The translations under genes were made by a program, and so were the position numbers. A DNA stretch of 64,000 nt from Brasenia schreberi. Lineage: Eukaryota > Streptophyta > Magnoliopsida > Nymphaeales > Cabombaceae. Below, one piece after another: positions 29,731 through 41,285 of this stretch. The notes beneath the pieces were generated by a model. It was given only the letters and a program-made list of their open reading frames with translations, was not told the origin of the DNA and searched no databases. Numbering within the stretch: position 1 is the first letter of the stretch; every line of letters starts with the position of its first letter. The stretch spans positions 1,998,501 through 2,062,500 of the forward strand of contig JAYKKT010000088.1 in the NCBI GenBank assembly GCA_036023115.1, in the 5' to 3' direction.

Positions 29731-30600
29731 GGTAAAACTCTGCCAGCCCCTTGGGTATTCCAATTTCCGGTGACCATTAATAGTCAGAAAGTCGCCTGTA
29801 ACTGCTGTCTTTTGCCGTCCACTTTCCGGAGCAACAACACTCGCAATGTCTTCTCAGATCTCCCTTGAAGACGATGCATGGTACTTCTGTCTGGGAGCGA
29901 ATCAGGAAAATGACGGCCACACCAACATTCTTATGATCTCAATGCAGTATCACTGAAGAATCCATCCTGCATTCTCTTGGTATACTGCCCATTCATTTCT
30001 GCGGTGTGGAATAGATCTGGGTTGCCCAATGCCATGTCCAGCCAAATGTGCTTACCTTTCAAGAATGGTGGTGGACACTGGCCCAAACAGTCAAAAGGAA
30101 CTAACGCTTAGCAGAAAGCTTTAGCTTCATATGCCTTCACTTCATTGAAAAATGATAAAAGTTTTTTGGGCAATCGTCGCACACATGAAGATATGGGTAA
30201 TTTTTGCTTAGATGAATTCAAAAATCAAAATTGCCAATGTATTATATGTTTGAGTTGTTTATAGGCCTTGCCTTTTGGAAATCCCAGTTATGTACTGCTT
30301 ATTTGATTGCGCAATTGTAATCCACCTTCATTGTCTTAATGAAATATCTTTGTTGGGAAAAAGAAGCTGCTGCTGCAAGCGATCCAACTAGTTAGCCCAT
30401 GTTTTTTTTACGTGTAGACGTAAATAATATATAAATTCAGCTAAATGAGCTATCCGAGACGAGCCAGGCCGAGCTGATTCTTTAGAGCTGTAAGAACCAA
30501 AGTGAAAACCAGTTGTGTGTACACTGTTAACTGTAGCAAACTAAATATGAATGAGCATGAGCAGCTGGATTCATGTTACAGCCCCCGGATGAAAAGAGTC
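28690..30600. other. Intergenic between the CCCH gene start and the pfkB gene end
   Basis: No coding region supported. A (TC)n tract is at 29699-29727. The DNA at 29400-30350 is less AT-rich and could be an old transposon or non-coding transcript, but I recognise nothing. Confidence 0.35.
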
Positions 30601-30678
30601 CTGGCGAGGTTCTCTTCTGCATTTAAACATGTCTAGCACAAAGATACTTGCATTCCAAGAATAACAAATTATATTGAA

Positions 30679-33600
30679 TTATATGCTAGAAATGTGATCC
30701 AAGAGGACATCCAAACGAATCCCTGAGCCACTAAAATCTGATGGGAGTGATGCTGCCAATTCAGTAGCATCCTGGACTCGGAGACGGGTTCCCTGCTGCC
30801 CCACAACCACCGCAGCCACTCTAGATGCTAAACCACCCATGCCCTTCAAATCAGAGACTCCCTTAAGAATGCCATACAGAATTCCAGCTGCATAAGCATC
30901 ACCAGCCCCGCATGTGTCAACTGGCACACATGGTGCTGGAGGTATGTATATAGCTTCGCCTTTGACGCCAAGGAATGAACCTCTTGGGCCATCCGTGACG
31001 CAGACCAAAGGAACAAGATGACTCAAGTATCTTGTTGCTGCGATGGGGCTCTCCTTTGCACTAAAATGGCAGAGAGCTCTGGCTTCATCACTGTTTGCGA
31101 ACAATATGTCTGCATATTTCCCTATTGTTTCCCTACAAAGAGAATCAGAAGTGCAAAGCCAATGAGAGCAAGTGGAAATAAGAGAAAGAAAGCCTTTGGA
31201 CTAGCATGAATGAAGACCACCATCAGACGTAAGACATTAGAATACAATTCAAAAGTTTCAGCCAATTGAGTGCGTTATTGGAGCTTGATATGAAGCTCGA
31301 TTCACTCTTCGATGAATTTCAACTCATCCAAACTTAGAAGTGACCTCGTTGGGGTTGAGGGGTGTAGCACCCGCCTTTCCTGGAAGGTGGGTTTCAGGGT
31401 CGTAACTGTGACTTGAAATTTAGATCGTATACAATCTTAATAGGGTATTTTTGTAATTCTCCTGGGTTTTTAAGGGATCAGTGTATATATAAAAAAGCTG
31501 CAATCTTGTAATGACTTTGATCGTAGTATAATTTTTCTGCAGTGGCCGTGGACATGACAGAAAAATGAATATTCACCCATTCCAGACCACATAAATCTTG
31601 TCTTATGTTTGGTGTAATTGTCTCTGTGTTAGTCTCCGTTGCCTAATTCACAATATCAAAATGGGATTTCACAAACAGGGAGATCTTTGTAAGTTTCCGA
31701 GGTTGCATTCTTAATTTTCTTTGCTATCCAAGTCGTTTCAAGCATAGATCGTAGAAACAAGCTAGGTGACATGACAATGTCTCCTAAAAGCTGTGACCAA
31801 ATTTGAGAATTCACCAGAAATGGTCATAATATCTCTGAATGCATGATACGTCAGATGCTGTAACAGCAATAAGAGCGCCATGTCTGTGAGCAGCTTCACA
31901 AGCACTGAAGATTGATTTCCTTGTCTGTAGGAATTCAAATAAATAGCCTTCTATCACAAGAATGCTTGTTTTGGAAATCATGTTAGCCAAGTATGAATCG
32001 TAGTTGATTGTAGATGAAGTCCCCTGGCAAACATAGAACAATACAAAAGTGAGATGAACAAAGTCATAAGCTAGCAAAATAATCATGTACATAGAAAAGA
32101 ATAGAAAGAACAGGATGATATTGTAATCTAAAAAATTCTCTCTTAAGACTATCACTTATGAATGACTCAATTCTGGAAATGCCATAATTCAGAAAGAGAT
32201 CCCTCCGTTTGTATGTCATTGTAGCGAAGACAATATCCAAGTCGCAGAAGGTGAATGAAGGACAAAACCTTCAATATATCGCCTTCAATGATCATCAATG
32301 AAGTAGTTCAAGGTAGGCTTGACTGTCCTGTATTGCCTTCTCATTCGTAGACATGATTGCCAGCAAAGCTTTTATCAGGAACATAATACATGAATATAGA
32401 TTTGTGCTATCCGCTTAGAAAATTGATATTATTGGCAGATCCAACATGTACATGGATCAACAAATACAACAAAAATTGCCAGATGTCAGATCACTAAAAG
32501 CAACGAAAGTTTCAAACCCTCAACCACCAGAAACCAAAACCAAGACCAAGCCGCTTCCCACACTAAGTGGGGTTGGCTACATGGATTCCCTCAACCCTAA
32601 TAGCTAAATCTAGCAGGGACAGAAGAACAAAAGTATGGTTTTTCAGCAACTCATTATGAAGATGGATGCCCATGAAATTTAATAGGATAGTTCCTGCAGG
32701 CAAAAATACATAATCAGTAGAAGAGAAAAGGAAAATTAATGGTTTGGCACAACGCTAATACAGTCAAGTACCAAAACAACACAATCAATCAGCAATACCA
32801 TGAGTTAGATCGCTGCATTGGGATTTCCGTTGGAGCACTTATAAAACATAGCTAATAAAGATGCTGGTTTTATCACACTTTAACAATTAGAACCAAGTGA
32901 ACCGTGCAAACATTGAAGGAAAATACTTCCTAAATGATGAAAGAAATGAAAATAGAGTTGGAAGGACTATAATTATTTATAGGATAGCCACCAATAGAAC
33001 CAAAAGTGTCATTAGTAAAAGGAACTCACTTGATATGCGAGCATTGTCCGTTGTGCATCTGGAGTGGTGAGAACAATCACTGTTCCTGTTGTTGCATCCT
33101 TAACAGGTGAGGATAGAAAGGACACATCTGCTCGATGCAATTTTGATCTGAAAGTTGTCAATCACAAAAATTAAGATCTGGAAGAATATTGTAGCAATAT
33201 CAGGGAATTCAAGATGTGACTAGGTACTGTATCACGACCAATTAAATTATGCCATTTGTCTCAACTTCATATGTATCTTTATCGCAGATAAGAATGAGGT
33301 GGAACATTGTGAGACCATGATAGATTAACAAAAGGACCTCGTAATGTTCCAAAAGAGACCAAAGAATCCTGCTTCAACTTGCAATCAGAAGGTCTTTTAG
33401 TATTAAAAGGGAGAACAATGTTCGCCTCAAAAAATGGAGAATGCAATGGGAAGTTTTCCTTGGGAATTATGAATACAGATTATGAATACTTGAAAGCAAA
33501 GGACCTTAGGAGAAATGGAACAAGAACCAAATTTTGTGACCGAAACATCAATAAGCCTATTCTTACACTAGATGGATCAAAACATGAACAACACATGAAA

Positions 33601-35272
33601 TTGAACACTTACATGAAATATCTATTTGCACACTAGGATAATTTGGTGAATACAGAATTACTTTTTGTTTGTGTATTGAATGAAGCTGAATATTCTGGAA
33701 TAACTAGTAAATAGAAATTTTATCATATTCTCAAAAACCATGAAAGAGACTATGCTTTGCCGGTGAGACCCTGCTCAAGTAGCTAAGGACAACTTGTGAT
33801 TGTCAAATGGCCGAAGCTGGGGTTTTACTTAGTTGAAACCTAAGTTTGTTCACCTTGCTGAAGGGCTGAACCTGGGACTTCCATTAATGTTGGCAGGGCA
33901 TTCCCTAGGTTTTATGCCGAACAATTAAAGTAAAACTTGGCAATTGTTATAGCACATGTTGATGGTAGTCTTCTACCTATTATAAAAAGATAAGGAAAAC
34001 AAAGAGACTAAGATTCAATCTAATGCCTACACGAAAAGAACAAGAGAAGACATACTAAGATTATTCATAAAAAAGTAGGAGCAGCAATAGATACTATAAG
34101 CATCACAGATTGGGCACTCTCAAACTTGTTTTAGATGAATCAACAAATCCTGTCACTGTATATTCAAGTGTTAGACGCAACAGGACAACACTTGCTACTT
34201 CTTAAGATATCCACTACTTGTATTGTGAATATAAATGCACAAATCGACTGAAAGGGCACCTATAAAAGCCACCAAGTGGATCACTTCCAACACCACCAGC
34301 CATGCCAACATTCAAAGCAGGATCCTTATCACCCAATCTTGCTAGAGCGACCAATGTATTTGAAAGAGAACCACCGGCAGCCGCTTTGAAGCTGCAACCA
34401 TCCATGGCCTGCAAAACTCTTCCTCTCTCTTCATGGTTAACAAGTTTTCTTGTTCCCTTCTCAAGACCCAACTTCTCTAAGAACCCATCATCCACCATGC
34501 CAGAGAAATCAACCTGAAAAAATAAATGAATGGGGGCACTTCTTATTGTAATTGAAAAGCAATTTCGCAACAGAAATTAGAAATGCAAATAAAAAGTGGA
34601 TGGAAAAACATATACATATACATATAGAGAGAGAGAGACTGGTATAAGGGGTATCCGAGTGATGGATGGTTGAAATTTGAATCTATAATACATGGATGCT
34701 TTTTTCAGGTACACTTTATTCACACGAGGTGCTTTTGAAATTTCAAATCTCAACCATCCATAGCATGGTTGAGATTTGTTTGGATTTGCATATACATATA
34801 AGACATTGATCACGTTATTGTTCAAGGCCATGAACATGGAAAGACATTAATAACACTGATTCGCGAGAACAAATACTCTATCAAAGGAAATAACACAAAT
34901 AGCAAAGTTCTCCACCACAAACACGTAAAATTAATCAACAAAAGAAGGCCATCAATGATTCAAATATCTTACCATCGCCTGGCCAATGCCCAAAACATCC
35001 CATCTCTCAGGTAACTCCTCCTCCTCCTCATTTTCTTCTTCTTCTTCGACACTACTAACATCGTCTTGCACGCCATGGAGTCTAGAAATTCCGTCTTTTC
35101 CTTCAGGATGAACAGCAAAAAATCTCTTCACACCTACAATTTTCCTCTTTACACTACATGGGTATCTACTGAAACTACAGAATGAAGGACCAGGAGTCTG
35201 AAACAACACACGCGAGTGCTTCTTCGAGATCAGCCGGGGATTGCAGGGTGGGAGGAGGGACATAGCCGCCAT
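30679..35272 (-). CDS. Plastid-type pfkB family carbohydrate kinase, 5 exons
   Basis: Seen: exons on the minus strand are 35272-34973, 34513-34260, 33147-33030, 32023-31815 and 31132-30679, with compatible phases and a 444-aa product. The N-terminus (MAAMSLLPP onward) is Ser/Arg-rich and acid-poor for about 60 residues, like a chloroplast transit peptide, followed by an acidic Glu-rich run and WDVLGIGQAMVDFSG. The first pfkB region is FKAAAGGSLSNTLVALARLG (Gly-Gly at 147-148). The second signature is DTCGAGDAYAAGILYG with GAGD at 369-372, D372 being the expected catalytic base. Known: the ribokinase/adenosine-kinase superfamily phosphorylates sugars or nucleosides; this subgroup resembles plant/cyanobacterial proteins of the At1g06730 and slr0537 type, whose substrate is unclear. 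Introns contain a foldback MITE (intron 1), an RTE tail (intron 3) and a probable solo LTR (intron 4). The substrate cannot be assigned. Confidence 0.9.
31362..31675 (+). mobile_element. Probable Copia-type solo LTR in pfkB intron 4
   Basis: Starts TGTAGCACCCGCC, has GTGTATATATAAAAAAGC (TATA-like), CTTGTAATGACTTTG (polyA-region style), GCAGTGGCCGTGGACATGA and ACCACATAAATCTTGTC, an order I know from plant Copia LTRs. No internal domain or second LTR is present. Exact right end and 5-bp duplication are not certain. Confidence 0.45.
32526..32587 (-). mobile_element. 62-bp RTE tail in pfkB intron 3
   Basis: The insert carries ACCAAAACCAAGACCAAGCC, GCTTCCCACACTAAGTGGGG and TTGGCTACATGGATT, the reverse of the subfamily-2 RTE 3' end. 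Perfect 9-bp direct repeats CCCTCAACC flank it at 32517-32525 and 32588-32596. Confidence 0.85.
34615..34805 (+). mobile_element. Foldback MITE family 1 copy in pfkB intron 1
   Basis: (GA)n end near 34627-34640, then GGATGGTTGAAATTTGAATC, GGATGCTTTTTTCAGG, TACACTTTATTCACACG, AAATTTCAAATCTCAACC and GGTTGAGATTTGTTTGG. It matches other family copies. Confidence 0.6.
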
Positions 35273-35439
35273 TTTTACTTCTTCTGAGAAAAGAATGAAG
35301 CGTGGTTGTGTACAGGTGGAGGAGGAGGTCGAAGCCTCCGACCGCCTTGCAACAGAGAAGGAAAGAGGGAGGTCTGGATAAAGGCGTATCTCGGTTCGGA
35401 TCTGTGGAGAAGTGTTCGTCGACGTGGACGAGGAATCCG

Positions 35440-36720
35440 CCTAGACATGGTTGGTCTGAACCCGGTCCGGTGGTGGTTAGAACAAAAATAGAACCGGTAG
35501 GAATAGGAACCGATCAAACAGGAGACTGCACCACGAACCACCTGGTTCGGTTCTAGTTTCACTTTTCATGAAATAAAAAACGGGTTAGTACTGGAACCAT
35601 CCAACCAGCCTTTTTCTAGGTCCTGGTCTAATTTCAATTCCATTGATTTGGTTCTTGTTTCAGGCCAGTTTTTTTTTTTGGATTCGGTTTTATTTGAAAA
35701 TTTCATGAAACAAAAGTGGGATTTAAAACAAAAAAAAACAGTAACCGTCGATTCCAATTTGGTTTTTCGATAGATTGAAAAAGATTCAAACTGCAGGGTC
35801 CCCGGTTTCTAGATTCCCCGAATCTGGGTGGTTTGGGTCCAGTTCAACCCACCGGACTTGGGTCCAAATTGGCCACCTTTGCTGGTAAATAACCAAGCTG
35901 ATTGTAGTTTGATTCGGCTCATGGCAAGCTTGTTCAAGTCCAGTTCATTGAACCATGTCATCTGAAAATGAAGATGGTGCTTTCGACCCAGTTCGTGTCA
36001 AACCTCATTTAAAGACATCAGGATCATATTTGTTTTATACACAAATGGAGGTTTTAGGTAAATAAGGGGCACTGTCTAAGGTACTTAAGGAGACATCTCT
36101 CTCAACTCAGTTTAGCTCGGCTTGACATTGAATGGTGACCAGGTTCAATAAATGGGTTGTTCATATGCCAGTTAGCTCGACTCGGTAAGGGTCTTTCGGG
36201 TTCACCCGGTTCATTAAACAGCCCCGCGAATATGTATGTACATAGGGCTGATAAGTGAGTCGACTAAACCAAACTATAGGCTTTGCTTGTGTTCGGGTCA
36301 TCTTTTATATGAGCTATCTTTCTCGTGCTCGTATATTTATAAACACCGAAAGATAGCTCATATAAAAGTACATTAAGAATCTCAATTTGTTTATATAAAA
36401 GTATATTTATATATAAAGTACATTAAGAGCATATAATAAACTTAGTAAAGTATATGTAAAGTATAGCTCATATAAAAGTATATTTATATAACCAAACTAA
36501 CATCTTTTATAAAGAGCGAAATTTGAACTCGTTCTACTTGTTTAGTTCATGTTTGTGTCGCACCCGACACGATCTGGACCGATTTCCACTAGATGTGGTA
36601 CAAACCATTGAGGCCGGACTCCGTCAAGATGTGATAGCAAAATGAAACACGAAAACAAGCCTGGCATACCCGAAAAGATATATAATCTTGAAGAAGATCA
36701 TCAGTTTAAATAACTGAACA
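35440..36720. other. Repeat-like intergenic DNA rich in GGTTC/GAACC motifs
   Basis: 35440-35880 contains many GGTTCGGTT/AACCGG-type words typical of plant hAT-like repeats, and 36290-36490 has repeated CTCATATAAAAGTA words. No gene is supported. Confidence 0.4.
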
Positions 36721-36837
36721 TAGATAAAACCACATATGACCAATATTTTACGTACAATTAAATTTCACATTTCTCTTTCATTAATACACTATTCAGGTTT
36801 CACAATCCATGATGCCATAAATGATTCAGACTCAATA

Positions 36838-37105
36838 TTCGTTGAATATCGTTTAAGATGGTTTGGACATATAGAAAGAATATCAAAAGAAGAACCGGTA
36901 AGAAGGTTAGAAAAACTAAATTTGGAAAGTATTAAAAGAGGTAGAGGACGACCACAAAAGTATTGGAAAGAAACAATAAAGAATGATCTAGCTTATTGGG
37001 AGTTAACTGCTAACATGACACACGATAGGGATCTGTAGAAACAAAGAATCCATGTAGCCGACCCCGTCTAGTATGGGAAAAGGCTTAGTTGTTGTTGTTG
37101 TTGTA
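36838..37105 (+). mobile_element. RTE-type retrotransposon 3' fragment
   Basis: An open frame gives YRLRWFGHIERISKEEPVRR, KLNLESIKRGRGRPQKYW, KETIKNDLAYWELTANM, then stop TAG in place of the usual Trp. It ends CCCGTCTAGTATGGGAAAAG with a (TTG)n tail. It is 5'-truncated and a clear target-site repeat is not visible. Confidence 0.85.
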
Positions 37106-38231
37106 TCAAGCAATATCTCAAATTATTTACTTCCACTACTACATCACAAATAGGCACAACTCGTAGCAAACATGCATATTATAAATCATTTCACAAACCA
37201 AATAGCATGATATTACAAGGCAAACCGCATTAATCCATACTTATAGACATATCTGGTTCCGGTTTCAAAATCGACGGTTCCGTTTTCAGTCTGAAACTCC
37301 ATGGAACTGATAATTTTATTACAAATATAAAGATATAAGAAAAAAGTTTAAAAGACCAGAATCAACGTCCTCAAATCATTGACACCGGTATTATAAAAGG
37401 TAAAACCCGAACCAAACCGAGTGGTTCTCGGTTCTAAGCCCTAATTACATGACACTCACAAAAGCGAACCAACGGTTCTATGATCGTCATGTTTTAATTA
37501 CATGACACTCACAGCTTATAATATATAATCAACAACATAATTATTGCCATGTACCCTAACCACGTCTTGCCAATAAAAAAAAAGATACATGATTAATAAA
37601 CTTAGTAAAGTATAGAGTAGGTTGTTCTCGCATAAGTACCACCAAAAGTCAAAGCTACTAAGTATGGCACTTTTGTAAAAAGAAAAGAATGCCTGAGAGA
37701 AGCCAATAGTAGGGCAACAAAAAGTAAAGACAAATTTCCTGTTCAATTATTGAAGACAATTTTCCCTTTCCATTGGTGTAAAAATTAAAAGGACATGGAA
37801 TAAATAAATAAATAAATTATATATATATATATAACACTAGTTTACTTTTGAAAGAATCTCAATCATCTATGTTATATATGAAAAGTGAATGATTTGATCG
37901 TACACACTCATGGTTTTGAGTGACACTACTTTTGAAAAATATAAGATTTTTTTTTTTAAAAAAAGAACAATGTTATTATATTATGTTTCTAAAAAATAAT
38001 TATCAAACATAAATATACATCAACAAAGGTAATCACTCTCTCTTTCTATCTATCTATATTGATAAATATATAGGAAAACTTGATCTTGTTGTTATAAAAT
38101 CTTTTAAAGATTTTGAAAAATAATAAAAACTAATGTTACCATACTCTTGCCTCTATAAAATAATGGTTAAGAATGAATAACCATGATAACAACACCATCC
38201 AATCACTTTCTCTCTTTTTTTTTTCTCTGTC

Positions 38232-38497
38232 TATAGAGAGTAAAAACCTTTAGACAACCTCTTATACTAGTATTATTTGATCATCACTACTATTTGTACG
38301 ATCAATCATACGGTAATAATCAAAACATTTATTTTGAGTAACATTTAATATAATGAGTGCATTAAATGACCTCAATCGACAAATCGACAGGCATCTTTCA
38401 TGTGATCATACAAATGACATGAATTGTCTAGTAAAGTCTTGTATGAGATGGTGTCTAGCATCTCTTGGTTTCTATCTCTCATTCTTATCTTCTCTCT
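38232..38497 (+). mobile_element. Foldback MITE family 2, copy 1
   Basis: Left arm GAGAGTAAAAACCTTTAGAC and AACCTCTTATACTAG pairs with a right arm reading, in reverse complement, GAGAGATAGAAACCAAGAG and GACACCATCTCATACAAG. The interior contains ATTAAATGACCTCAATCG, shared with 61358-61740. Confidence 0.6.
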
Positions 38498-38499
38498 GT

Positions 38500-39980
38500 T
38501 GAATCCATTACGTACCCATAACTTTCAAATAGTATGAACATAATAAAAATATTCTTCATATTAAATTACGCTTTATCACAAAAAAAAAACAATCGTCACA
38601 AGCCGGCAAGATCAGTTTTCTTATATATATATATATATTGTTTTCAATAATCAAGTACACATTTATCCTATAAAATAGCATAGAGCAGCAGTTTTGTTTT
38701 AACCCTCAAAATCATAGAGTAATAAAAATCGAATCAACCGAAATCAACCACGAAGCAAAGCAAACCAAATTTTCGGTTTGAATTAGTTCGATTCGTTCGA
38801 ATTGGTCTTTCAACGACAACTTCTACATAAACCAATTATATTGATTTGGAGAAAAAGGTAATTGACTTTATGAGAAAAAACGGAACTTTCACACGAAAAC
38901 GGATGAAACAAACGTACCCAACCGATCCACAAGCTATTTTATGTCATGTTTGCTTTCAAGCGACAAGTTGTCTGTCATTCATGGGCGCATTCGGCTTCCT
39001 TCTAGACTTGATATTCTAATTGGGAAGATTATTTGTACACTTTTAATTTAAAAAATATTGAAAATACTCTTTACCATTCTCTCTTTTCTTGACACTTAAT
39101 TTCAATATTTTATTTTTTTTACTTTAACAATTGACATTTCGTTTGTTTAAAATTGTTATAATTATTTTTACAATAAAAAATTAATGATTAGGTTTTTAGA
39201 CTTTTTTACTTGAACTATCGATATTTTGTTTATTTAGAATTATAAATATTTTCCCAAAATCATATATGCATGATTAGGTTTTTAAATTTTATAAAGCAAT
39301 TACGAAACAAGAAAAAAAAGAATTGATTCGATCGTTGTTTTTTTATAATTATTACCAGTATTTTAAGAAATACGAAAAAAATATGACGTGAATACTAAAA
39401 GTATGTGAGGTATCAATTATGTTATTTTGGCACGAACGTGCTTTCTTAATGACTAAACTACCCTCCAAGAAATCGGCACGGCAGGAACGAAAGCTTGCGT
39501 GGGAAAAGTCGGACTCTCCACGGACGGCGTCCTTCTCAAATTAACGCTATACTCAAAAACTAACAAGTCTTAACCTACGCCCCTGTATCATCATAAATCT
39601 ACCAAAATGCCCTTCGGTCACGGAAAGGATGAATTTGAATCCTCCTTGTCGCGTCTATGGATGGCAATGGAGAGGGGTCACGTCCGCTCCCAACTGGAAG
39701 GGTTGGGTGTCCGTAGGGATTGTTATCGTTAGACTTGGGCGGTTTGGAACGGGCCCAGAACGGAAAATGGATTGTGTGCAACCGGACCTGGGACCGGGCT
39801 CACAACTAGAGATCACTCAGTTCGGTTTCGGTTTTCTATAGTCAAAATCAGTGATTTTGTATCTTTTTTTTATTCAAAATAGTTTAGAACTAAATATTAT
39901 AAAATAACAAGTAGACCCACTACATTTATGGTTATGAGTGTTAGATTATTAATGATCAATATGTACGAAAGATATCTATA
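38500..39980. other. AT-rich intergenic DNA; nothing identified
   Basis: Low-complexity AT sequence to about 39420, then a GC-richer patch at 39460-39840 with GGGCCCAGAACGG-type words. No gene or named repeat supported. Confidence 0.35.
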
Positions 39981-39989
39981 ATAAAAACG

Positions 39990-40295
39990 AAGATGGTGAT
40001 ATCATACAAAGAAAGATGGTATACACAATGAGGTTATTAAAAGCAAATTGAGTGTAGTATCAATAAATGGTAAAATGAATGAAAATCGTTTAAGATGATT
40101 CGGACATGTACCAAGATGAGAAAAAAAGTTTCCATAAAAAGATATGATAAACTAGATTGCGAAAGTGTAAAAAAGAAAAAGAGAAAAGTGTTAGAAAGAA
40201 AACAATAAACAGTGATCTAACTTATGTTAAGTTAATTACTAGCAATATAAGTGATCGGGTTCTATGAAAACAAAAAAGTTCATGTAACCCATTCG
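39990..40295 (+). mobile_element. Highly decayed RTE-type 3' fragment
   Basis: Recognisable words are ACACAATGAGGTTATTAAAA, GAAAATCGTTTAAGATG, AACAATAAACAGTGATC and the end GTTCATGTAACCC. Frameshifts and stops throughout. Confidence 0.6.
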
Positions 40296-41017
40296 CAATA
40301 CATGATCAGGTTCTATGAAAACAATAATTCATGGTAAGTTAATTATTAGCAATAGGCCTTTATTTGAAGACCTATATAGCAATACAAGCGTGTGAGCTAA
40401 AACAAACTAGCTAAATACACAATATTCATGTTAAATTCATATGGTTTAATGATGTGAACAAGAACGAGCAAGAAACGAGTCAAACTGAGCCGAACTAAAA
40501 GCGGCTTGGATCATTTAGCAGACCTACTGATCATCCTTATTATACTCGGGGATCCGTAAGCCGGCAGCTGAAGGCAAGCTTGTCAACTCGAAATCTTTTT
40601 CGTCTTCAGCTCCTGAACTTGTTTCCCCTGAGCTGAACAAGAACCGAGTTAGATTAGCATATTAGCACTAATTGTAAGATTTTAAATAAGCTTTTAGTGT
40701 ATCAAACAAGAACCAGTCGAGCCAATGATCGGTCGGTCAAATATCAAGACAAAGACGAACGGTTCTATTGAATAGCCAATCAAACACGATGAACACAAAC
40801 CCAACTCATGATCGGTTCGCTCAAATAGCAAAACAAACACGAATTGTTCTACCAAATAGCAAATCAAACACGACCGAGCTCATCACGAGCCGAACGGAGC
40901 TGAACCACGATCAGCTCGGTCCATTTACCAAACTTACCGAACCCGAAATGGTTTGATGGAGATTGGATAGGAGCGTGATTTTTGTAGAAGACGAAGGGTA
41001 TTACTTTATGGTTTCCG

Positions 41018-41028
41018 CCTATAAAAGG
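41018..41028 (+). promoter_or_regulatory. Probable TATA box of the RABD2 gene
   Basis: The sequence CCTATAAAAGG lies about 260 bp upstream of the ATG. It is followed by a CT-rich, GC-richer 5' leader typical of plant 5' UTRs. The exact start site is inferred. Confidence 0.6.
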
Positions 41029-41285
41029 ACCTTCCCCTTCGATTTATTTTGATTTTCGGTCAGCGTCCTTCGTTGAGAAGCTTCCGAGATTTTGGTTCAG
41101 ATCTCTGATCTCCCCCCTATTCTCGTTTTTCGGAGAAGAGGAAGAAGGAAACTTCGTCTATTGTTTGTATATTTCTCCGGCTTAGATTTGAAGCTTCGGT
41201 CGGTTATTTGGGCGGGATTGTAAGATTTGCCGGCGTCTCGATCCGGAAAAACCCTAGATTCTTCCGTTTCTCGAGTATTTCAGGG

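Noticed and set aside
36736..37038. Possible host gene of 100 aa
   Set aside because: Its sequence is the C-terminal part of the RTE retrotransposon ORF, repeated elsewhere in the window.
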